A DNA stretch of 38,757 nucleotides from Cryomorphaceae bacterium (GTDB lineage Bacteria; Bacteroidota; Bacteroidia; Flavobacteriales_D; Crocinitomicaceae): the NCBI GenBank assembly GCA_027485365.1, contig JAIXRD010000258.1, positions 1 to 38,757 on the forward strand, given 5' to 3'. A program made the translations under genes and the position numbers. A model generated the notes under the pieces. It was given only the letters and a program-made list of their open reading frames with translations, did no database searches and was not told the origin of the DNA. Shown here in pieces: positions 33,002-38,757 of the stretch. Position 1 is the first letter of the stretch. Each line of letters opens with the position of its first letter.

Positions 33002-33032
33002 CAAAGATACAAAAGAATTGAAAAGTAGCAAA
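33002..33032 (-). promoter_or_regulatory. Promoter of tRNA-Leu (and possibly tig)
   Basis: The minus strand reads TTTG, a 19-base spacer, then TATCTTTG, a full Bacteroidota promoter match. The 38-base leader before the tRNA can form GCTCCA / TGGAGC or the competing CCAATT / AATTGG pairing; it would be removed by RNase P. Confidence 0.85.
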
Positions 33033-33093
33033 TTATGAAGTTAATATACTTCGGTTTTGAACGGTATGTGTTCAATAATAGATAACGTGTATC

Positions 33094-33861
33094 TTACTTA
33101 ATTCGTTCTTTTAAAGAACTCCGAATTTTCTTCATAAACTCCGAAGCAAAAACAAAGGCTTCGATTTCCGGATTGTCGGTAGTAATAATGGAATGACGAT
33201 CCCCTTCCCACCATTTTTTACCTTGATGAATAAAAATGACGTGATCACCAATTTCCATCACACTATTCATGTCATGCGTAATTACAATGGTAGTTATGCC
33301 ATATTCATAGGTGATGTCTTTGATTAAACTATCAATAACAATCGCCGTTTTCGGGTCTAGTCCAGAATTGGGTTCATCGCAAAATAAATATTTTGGGTTC
33401 ATGGCTATGGCTCGTGCAATCCCAACACGTTTTTGCATACCGCCAGAACATTCCGAAGGATACAAGGCATTTCGTCCTTGCAGATTCACCCGCTCTAAAC
33501 AAAAATCTACCCGATCCTGCATTTCTTTTTTAGTCATTTTGGTGAACATCGAAAGCGGGAATTTTACATTTTCTTCAACGGTCATGGAATCAAAAAGCGC
33601 ACTTCCCTGAAACAGCATCCCAATTTCTTGGCGGATTTCTGCACGATCTGATTTTTCCATGGAGGTAAAATCTCGGCCATCAAATAATATTTGACCTGAA
33701 TCCACTTCATGTAGTCCAACCATACATTTTGCTAATACGGATTTCCCCTGTCCGGACTGCCCTATAATCAAATTGACACGTCCTGATTGGAAGTCTGCAC
33801 CAACATCATACAGTACTTGCTGTTTACCAAAGGTTTTATTGATGTTTCGAACACTAATCAT
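33094..33861 (-). CDS. mlaF: Phospholipid-transport ABC ATPase, MlaF-type
   Basis: A 255-residue ABC ATPase. Walker A is GQSGQGKSV (34-42), the Q-loop is in GMLFQGSALFDSMTVEENV, the signature is SECSGGMQKRVGIARA and Walker B is YLFCDEPNSGLDP, the DEPxSGLDP form characteristic of MlaF/MKL proteins. It powers the MlaE permease in moving phospholipids between inner and outer membranes. Its ATG shares one base with the mlaE stop (TAATG). It is the last gene before the tRNA-Leu promoter; no terminator is clear between. Confidence 0.92.
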   Translation of the reverse strand: MISVRNINKTFGKQQVLYDVGADFQSGRVNLIIGQSGQGKSVLAKCMVGLHEVDSGQILFDGRDFTSMEKSDRAEIRQEIGMLFQGSALFDSMTVEENVKFPLSMFTKMTKKEMQDRVDFCLERVNLQGRNALYPSECSGGMQKRVGIARAIAMNPKYLFCDEPNSGLDPKTAIVIDSLIKDITYEYGITTIVITHDMNSVMEIGDHVIFIHQGKKWWEGDRHSIITTDNPEIEAFVFASEFMKKIRSSLKERIK

Positions 33862-34601
33862 TACAACAGCATCAGTTTAGTGATTATGAAATTAGCAATG
33901 AGAATTACCACGCTACTAACCACTACTGCTTTAGTAGAGGCTTTACCCACATCTAATGAGCCACCTTTTACATAGTAACCGTAAAATGATGAAATAGAAA
34001 CAATGATAAATCCAAAGGCAACTGTTTTAGTTAATGCATAGAAAATATTGTAGGGATCAAACCAAGAACGTAATCCCAAGATGTAGGTTTCTGTTGTTTG
34101 TAAATCAGAAATCACCAGCGCAAGAAAACCACCAAACATGCCTAAAAACATAGAGAAAACGATTAATACAGGGAAGTAAAGAATTGAAGCAAGAATTTTG
34201 GGTAACATCAGGTGATTAATGGAATTAACACCCATGATTTCTAGGGCATCGATTTGCTCCGTAATCCGCATGGTTCCGATTTCAGAGGCAATATTCGACC
34301 CAACCTTACCTGCTAAAATAAGAGAGATTATGGTAGGTGAAAATTCAAGAATAATACTTGATTGCGTGATATATCCCACGGTATAGGCTGGAAGTAAAGG
34401 GCTATCCATGTTTGAAGCCGTTTGCAAAGAAATTACCGCACCCATGAACGTTGACATAAGTGCTACAATTGGTATCGAATTGATTCCGATAAACTGTAGT
34501 TCATCCATGAGCATTCTCCAAAAAATACTCATCTTTTTTGGCTTTCGAATTACCCAAGAAAGCATTAAAAAATATGCACCAATGTTTCGAATATATTTCA
34601 C
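33861..34601 (-). CDS. mlaE: MlaE-type permease
   Basis: A 246-residue MlaE/YrbE permease with five to six membrane helices. Typical motifs are GAVISLQTASNM, LAGKVGSNIASEIGTMRITEQIDALEIMGVN (split across the coupling helix) and GFIIVSISSFYGYYVKGG with the family GxxxGxxxV-type ending. The start is GTG, seven bases downstream of a near-consensus -7 element TACCTTTA, consistent with a leaderless transcript. With mlaF it forms the inner-membrane core of an Mla transporter; the MCE-domain protein (MlaD) is not adjacent here. Confidence 0.92.
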   Translation of the reverse strand: MKYIRNIGAYFLMLSWVIRKPKKMSIFWRMLMDELQFIGINSIPIVALMSTFMGAVISLQTASNMDSPLLPAYTVGYITQSSIILEFSPTIISLILAGKVGSNIASEIGTMRITEQIDALEIMGVNSINHLMLPKILASILYFPVLIVFSMFLGMFGGFLALVISDLQTTETYILGLRSWFDPYNIFYALTKTVAFGFIIVSISSFYGYYVKGGSLDVGKASTKAVVVSSVVILIANFIITKLMLL

Positions 34602-34606
34602 GCCGA

Positions 34607-34614
34607 TAAAGGTA
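34607..34614 (-). promoter_or_regulatory. -7-like element of mlaE
   Basis: The minus strand reads TACCTTTA, one base off TAnnTTTG, with five bases between it and the GTG start of mlaE. Transcription would start at or close to the start codon. Confidence 0.4.
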
Positions 34615-34653
34615 ATATTTATTTTGAGCCGTTCGGTGGGTGCTTTTCCTGTT

Positions 34654-34661
34654 TATCTTTG
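34654..34661 (+). promoter_or_regulatory. -7 promoter element of SprT-like gene
   Basis: TATCTTTG is an exact TAnnTTTG match with five bases between it and the GTG at 34667. This decided the choice of that GTG as start and suggests a leaderless mRNA. Confidence 0.5.
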
Positions 34662-34666
34662 AATCG

Positions 34667-35293
34667 GTGGAAAAAAGAACAAACTATCAACTTACATTTT
34701 CAAAATTCGTACCCGAATGCTTTTCATATCTTCTGGCAGAATTACTCGTGGAGTCCGGAGTGCATTTTAAAATTGTAAAGGGAAGAAAAACAAAATGGGG
34801 CGACTTTCGTCCAAGAAACTTAAACGGCAAACCTCAAATTACGGTCAATGGGGATTTGAATCCCTATGCGTTTCTAATTACCACCTTACATGAATTTGCG
34901 CACCTGCATACCTTCCAGCAAGTCGGTTTGCGTGTCGCTCCGCATGGCACTGAATGGAAAAGGAATTTTCAAAAATTAATTGCGATTATTATTGATCACC
35001 CAGAACTTCCGCCTACTTTGCGCACGGCCTTGAATAAATCGTTTAGTTCACTGAAGGCCTCTTCATGCACAGATATTGAGTTGAGTCGTGCCTTGGCATC
35101 TTTTGACCAAGAAGATCCTGCGGTGATTCCCTTAGAAAAGCTCCCAAAAAACAGTAAATTTGTACTGAATAATCGTATGTTTCAAAAGGGTTTGAAACGA
35201 AGAACACGATTTGAATGCATAGAATTAAGTTCGAATCGAACCTATTTAGTGCATCTAATGGCAAAAGTTCAACACGTAAAAGATGAAGAATAA
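34667..35293 (+). CDS. SprT-like zinc-metallopeptidase-type protein
   Basis: A 208-residue SprT-like protein. The zinc motif HEFAH (residues 75-79) sits in LITTLHEFAHLHTF, preceded by KTKWGDFRPRN and followed by VAPHGTEWKRNFQKLI, all typical of the Bacteroidota SprT-domain group. No signal peptide is present, so it is cytoplasmic; a role in cleaving DNA-protein crosslinks is known for eukaryotic SPRTN but not shown for this group. The frame is open from 34640, but that GTG lies upstream of the -7 element, so the GTG at 34667 was chosen. It overlaps the next gene by eleven bases. Confidence 0.85.
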   Translation: MEKRTNYQLTFSKFVPECFSYLLAELLVESGVHFKIVKGRKTKWGDFRPRNLNGKPQITVNGDLNPYAFLITTLHEFAHLHTFQQVGLRVAPHGTEWKRNFQKLIAIIIDHPELPPTLRTALNKSFSSLKASSCTDIELSRALASFDQEDPAVIPLEKLPKNSKFVLNNRMFQKGLKRRTRFECIELSSNRTYLVHLMAKVQHVKDEE

Positions 35294-36365
35294 CACATAC
35301 AGTTTAATCATGGCAGGCGGCGTAGGGAGTCGCTTTTGGCCGATGTCTACACAACACAAACCAAAACAGTTTCTTGATGTGTTAGGCATTGGAAAATCTT
35401 TGCTGCGCCTTACCTTTGAGCGTTTATTGGGCGTTTCGGACCCCTCAAAAATTTATATCCTCACCAATGAACGTTATCGTGATTTGGTGCTGAATCAATT
35501 GCCTGAATTAACCCCGGACCAAGTAATTTGTGAGCCAGAACGAAAAAATACAGCTCCGTGTATTGCCTTCGCAGCGGCCAAGATTTTATCTAAAGATGCA
35601 AATGCTACCTTGGTTATTTCACCTTCAGATCATTTAATTATTAATACACCACGATTTGAAGGGTTAATCAATATCGCTATTGAAGAAGCCAATCAAGGAA
35701 AACTAGTCACCTTGGGCATTCAACCTTCACGTCCAGATACCGGATATGGGTATATTGAGGTTGCTGCTGGTCAACTTGCTGCGGGTTCAGTAAAACACGT
35801 ACAACGTTTTTGCGAAAAACCATCAATAGAGGTAGCTCAATCTTTCGTTGAATCAGGTAATTATTTTTGGAATTCAGGTATTTTTATTTGGCGGGCCGAT
35901 GTTATTTTGGATGCCATGAAATTACATTCCAATGCCTTATATCATATTTTTTGTGAATCGCTAGACTCCTACAATACGCCGATGGAAGAAGGGTTCATGA
36001 GTAACGCGTTTGCAGCTGCCGAGGATATTTCTATTGATTTTGCCGTAATGGAGCACGCGACTAACGTTTCTGTAGTGATTTCTGATTTTGATTGGAGTGA
36101 TCTAGGCACCTGGGGTAGTTTAATCGACCACATGCAAACCGATGTCAATGGCAATGCCGTGGTAGGGGATAAGGTTCATCTTTTTGAAACGAATAATTGC
36201 CTAATCCATCTTCCGAAGGACAAAGTGGTACTGTTAGATGGTATTCAAGACACCATCATTGTGGAATCAGAAGGTATGTTAATGGTATTAAGAAAAGATA
36301 AAGAACAGGAATTGAAAAAGTACCTTCAACATATTCAACAAACAAATCCTGAATTGTTTCTCTAA
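35283..36365 (+). CDS. manC: Mannose-1-phosphate guanylyltransferase
   Basis: A 360-residue nucleotidyltransferase that makes GDP-mannose from mannose-1-phosphate and GTP, feeding surface glycans. The N-terminal signature is LIMAGGVGSRFWPMS followed by KPKQFLD; VISPSDHLI, FCEKPS, SGNYFWNSGIFIWRAD and VVISDFDWSDLGTWGSL complete the family pattern. It has no C-terminal phosphomannose-isomerase cupin domain, so it is the monofunctional form. Its ATG lies within the end of the SprT-like gene (eleven-base overlap) and its stop shares one base with dusB, so the three genes form an operon. Confidence 0.94.
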   Translation: MKNNTYSLIMAGGVGSRFWPMSTQHKPKQFLDVLGIGKSLLRLTFERLLGVSDPSKIYILTNERYRDLVLNQLPELTPDQVICEPERKNTAPCIAFAAAKILSKDANATLVISPSDHLIINTPRFEGLINIAIEEANQGKLVTLGIQPSRPDTGYGYIEVAAGQLAAGSVKHVQRFCEKPSIEVAQSFVESGNYFWNSGIFIWRADVILDAMKLHSNALYHIFCESLDSYNTPMEEGFMSNAFAAAEDISIDFAVMEHATNVSVVISDFDWSDLGTWGSLIDHMQTDVNGNAVVGDKVHLFETNNCLIHLPKDKVVLLDGIQDTIIVESEGMLMVLRKDKEQELKKYLQHIQQTNPELFL

Positions 36366-37357
36366 TGGTTAAAATAAGAACCATTGAACTGGGTGATTTT
36401 CCACTCCTTTTGGCGCCGATGGAAGATGTAAGCGACCCGCCGTTTCGCGCGTTGTGCAAGAAGCATGGTGCAGATATGATGTACACGGAATTTATTTCTT
36501 CGGAAGGACTTATTCGTGATGCGGTTAAAAGCGTCCAAAAAATGGACATTTTTGAATATGAACGACCAATTGGAGTTCAGATTTTTGGTTCTGATGAAGA
36601 GAGTATGGTACGTGCCGCACAAATCATTGAACAAGTTAAACCTGATTTAATTGACATCAATTATGGATGCCCGGTAAAGAAGGTTGCATGCAAAGGCGCC
36701 GGTGCTGGATTATTGCAAGATATTCCTAAAATGGTTCGCTTAACCAAGGCGGTTGTAAACGCAGTGAATGTTCCGGTTACCGTAAAAACACGGCTCGGTT
36801 GGGATGACTCCACTAAGAATATTGTTGAAACAGCAGAACGCCTTCAAGATATTGGGATTGAGGCCTTAACGATACACGGCAGAACAAGAAAGCAAATGTA
36901 TAAAGGGGAAGCCGATTGGACCTTGATTGGGGCTGTTAAAAATAATCAGCGAATGCGCATTCCGATTTTTGGAAATGGAGATATTGATTCACCAGAAAAA
37001 GCCTTGCAATATAAAAATATCTATGGCGTAGATGGGATTATGATTGGCAGAGCTTCCATTGGTTACCCGTGGATTTTTAATGAAATTAAAGCCTTTTTAG
37101 CCAACGGAGAACACCTGAATCCACCCACCTTCAAGGAACGGATGGAGGCCATCGAAGAACATTTGAATTTTAGTATTCAATGGAAAGGTGAAAAGGTAGG
37201 AATCGCTGAAATGAAAAGACATTATGGCAATTATTTTAAGGGAATTCCTCATTTTAAGTCCTATAAATCAGCCCTTGTTTTGGCGAATGAACTCGCAGAA
37301 GTTCAAGCTATTATGAATGAAATAAAAGATGAGTTTTTGACCGAAACCTTATATTAG
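36365..37357 (+). CDS. dusB: tRNA-dihydrouridine synthase (DusB-type)
   Basis: A 330-residue FMN enzyme that reduces uridines in the tRNA D loop. The TIM-barrel motifs are LLLAPMEDVSDPPFRALCK, IDINYGCPVKKVACKGAGAGLL with the catalytic cysteine near residue 101, VTVKTRLGW, TIHGRTRKQMYKGEADW and FGNGDIDSPEKAL followed by DGIMIGRASIGYPWIF. The sequence matches the DusB/NifR3-type group. It is coupled to the guanylyltransferase gene (TAATG). The stop overlaps that of the convergent gene at 37354 by four bases. Confidence 0.95.
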   Translation: MVKIRTIELGDFPLLLAPMEDVSDPPFRALCKKHGADMMYTEFISSEGLIRDAVKSVQKMDIFEYERPIGVQIFGSDEESMVRAAQIIEQVKPDLIDINYGCPVKKVACKGAGAGLLQDIPKMVRLTKAVVNAVNVPVTVKTRLGWDDSTKNIVETAERLQDIGIEALTIHGRTRKQMYKGEADWTLIGAVKNNQRMRIPIFGNGDIDSPEKALQYKNIYGVDGIMIGRASIGYPWIFNEIKAFLANGEHLNPPTFKERMEAIEEHLNFSIQWKGEKVGIAEMKRHYGNYFKGIPHFKSYKSALVLANELAEVQAIMNEIKDEFLTETLY

Positions 37358-38715
37358 TTGGCTTTTTTCTTGCGATTTTTTGTACGCTGTAAATAGTTGA
37401 TCAAAGGTTTTACAGGGAAATCAATTTGAAGTTCAATACTTTTTCTTTTAATGTTACCCAGTATTAGGTTAACAGGCGTTCCTTCATATTCCCAAACGAT
37501 ATAATTTCCTGGGTTAGCTATTAACGTTGGAAAACGAGATGCTGAAGTAAAAATATAGAAGGAATTTTCATGTTTCATGGAGAGCAACGGGGAAAACAGA
37601 AAACGTAATTTTTGTTCTTCGCTTCGCAATAAGCCTTTTCCAAAAAGAGCATTAATAAAGTCTTTTCCATTAGCATTGGTATTAAATGCAGCGGTATATC
37701 CAGGTACTTGAATGCGTTCGTTTTTAATCACTTCCCTAACATTAAAGTTTTCATCAAATTCTGAGGTGATGATGCGTTGCGTTGAGTTTACCACTCCGCC
37801 TTCCCGAAACGACAAATCTCCGTCCCAATGATCAAAAAAAGTACGCGTAGGGAAACTGATTTTTTTACCCATTTCATGCAGTTTTCCTATCATTTTTTGT
37901 CCAGTTTTGCTTTCTTTTATGTTAGGTGAAATGTGCAATTCAATCGCTTTTGAATCTTGGTCCGTTTTGGGCAAGCCCAATGCCTTTGATTTTTTGATAA
38001 TTCCATGGGGAACTCGGGTATATAAGTAGCATTTGATATGAAGGCCGGTAGTATCGTTATCGTGAGCAAATAGACCATAATCAAATCCCCATGACTTTAT
38101 GCCTTCGCTCTCAGAATAGACTACTAGATTTTCTTTTCGAAATTCCTTCCTCTTTAAGAATCGTTTCCACACGGGCCGTACTTCACCCGATTTCACATGT
38201 TGCACTTCGTTTAGGCGCTTTGAAAACAAGTTCCCTGAGTATATAAAAAGATAGTTCTTTTCGTAAGCAATTTTTATATTGAACTCATGAAAATGAAAGA
38301 TTCGGACTTCGTCGGTAGATGAGTCGGTTAAGGCTGTGTTTTTTCTGAATCGGTCGATCCCATTAATCACCTTTGATGAATCATTGAGTTGTACCAAGGC
38401 ACCCCATTCATCGCGCGCTTCGTTAAAAAATAAATATGCTGCAGTTTGAATATTAATGCCGTGATGCTTTGCTTGACCTAACATAAATTCTGGAGAGGCA
38501 AATTCACGAATCGGTAACTTATACTTGAAAAGTATGGGATTGATTTCCTTGCTGAATTGAAGCGATTTAAGCCGCACTAAATAATCTGATTCGGGTAAGC
38601 GATCGATGAGCTGAGGAGTCGAATTAAATTGAAAGAAGTTACTTCGAGCAACTAGGATTCCACCTAAAATGGCAATAAGTACAATAAAGAAAACCCCTTT
38701 ATTTATTGACCTCAC
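37354..38715 (-). CDS. Membrane-anchored hypothetical protein
   Basis: A 453-residue protein that I cannot assign to a family. It has one N-terminal hydrophobic segment (VFFIVLIAILGGILVA, residues of about 8-23) acting as a signal anchor or uncleaved signal, and a large, mostly beta-and-helix extracytoplasmic part with segments such as IFHFHEFNIKIAYEKNYLFI and FYIFTSASRFPTLI. The C-terminus is strongly basic (RTKNRKKKAN). The start is GTG. It resembles the general layout of Bacteroidota DUF4836- or DUF3352-type proteins, but I saw no decisive motif. It may be monocistronic, as its upstream region reaches the window edge. Confidence 0.7.
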   Translation of the reverse strand: MRSINKGVFFIVLIAILGGILVARSNFFQFNSTPQLIDRLPESDYLVRLKSLQFSKEINPILFKYKLPIREFASPEFMLGQAKHHGINIQTAAYLFFNEARDEWGALVQLNDSSKVINGIDRFRKNTALTDSSTDEVRIFHFHEFNIKIAYEKNYLFIYSGNLFSKRLNEVQHVKSGEVRPVWKRFLKRKEFRKENLVVYSESEGIKSWGFDYGLFAHDNDTTGLHIKCYLYTRVPHGIIKKSKALGLPKTDQDSKAIELHISPNIKESKTGQKMIGKLHEMGKKISFPTRTFFDHWDGDLSFREGGVVNSTQRIITSEFDENFNVREVIKNERIQVPGYTAAFNTNANGKDFINALFGKGLLRSEEQKLRFLFSPLLSMKHENSFYIFTSASRFPTLIANPGNYIVWEYEGTPVNLILGNIKRKSIELQIDFPVKPLINYLQRTKNRKKKAN

Positions 38716-38757
38716 TTTTACTTAGTTATCAAATACAAGGTATTCAACATGTCTAAC

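Noticed and set aside
1..38757. CRISPR array, insertion sequence, prophage or toxin-antitoxin pair
   Set aside because: No regularly spaced repeats, transposase or integrase motifs, phage structural genes or convincing small paired genes were found on either strand.

Overview
The window reads as chromosomal DNA of a Bacteroidota bacterium, most likely order Flavobacteriales. The evidence is a type IX secretion C-terminal sorting domain, DUF2480, DUF4293, DUF5686 and DUF6427-type proteins, an LspA with a long insertion, a TraR/DksA protein with a degraded zinc finger, and many promoters with the TAnnTTTG -7 element, often without a Shine-Dalgarno sequence. No rRNA, CRISPR array, insertion sequence, integrase or prophage was seen.

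Layout. (1) 1-4471 is an accessory stretch, all genes on the minus strand: the start of an unknown gene cut by the window edge, an AT-rich TPR/DUF1566-like protein, a polysaccharide-lyase-like lipoprotein overlapping a small outer-membrane barrel gene, and a DinB-family protein. A roughly 110-bp imperfect direct repeat (2255-2364 and 4362-4471) brackets the last three genes. (2) 4509-8246: DUF2480, a zinc-ribbon coiled-coil protein, a Nif3-like protein, an outer-membrane protein and a YceI protein ending in a strong terminator. (3) 8245-18589: ten closely packed minus-strand genes, from upstream to downstream DUF6427-like, purQ, purD, a CorC/HlyC membrane protein, a HAD phosphatase, ruvB, queG, aroC, DUF4293 and an Uup-like ABC-F ATPase. 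(4) 18698-19749: a dksA-like gene coupled to lspA. (5) 19746-25946: an envelope operon (coaX, outer-membrane barrel, lptC, small membrane protein, DUF5686) with a secreted caspase-like protein gene upstream. (6) 26064-28194: tRNA-Phe, an orphan 121-residue protein with a structured leader, and an exbB/exbD pair. (7) 28215-32963: a secreted NIDO/T9SS protein, a peroxiredoxin divergent from oxyR, trigger factor and tRNA-Leu. (8) 33094-38715: mlaF-mlaE, a SprT-like protein, a mannose-1-phosphate guanylyltransferase, dusB and an unknown membrane-anchored protein.

How the parts relate. Most of the window is housekeeping: purine, chorismate and CoA synthesis, tRNA modification, Holliday junction processing, lipoprotein, LPS and phospholipid handling of the outer membrane, and peroxide defence. 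The least conventional parts are the repeat-bracketed accessory module on the left, the secreted caspase-like protein, the orphan gene at 26537 with its structured leader, and several genes whose start codon lies only about five bases after a -7 promoter element, which suggests leaderless transcripts. No clearly new multi-gene system could be demonstrated. The repeat-bracketed module is the best candidate for further examination.
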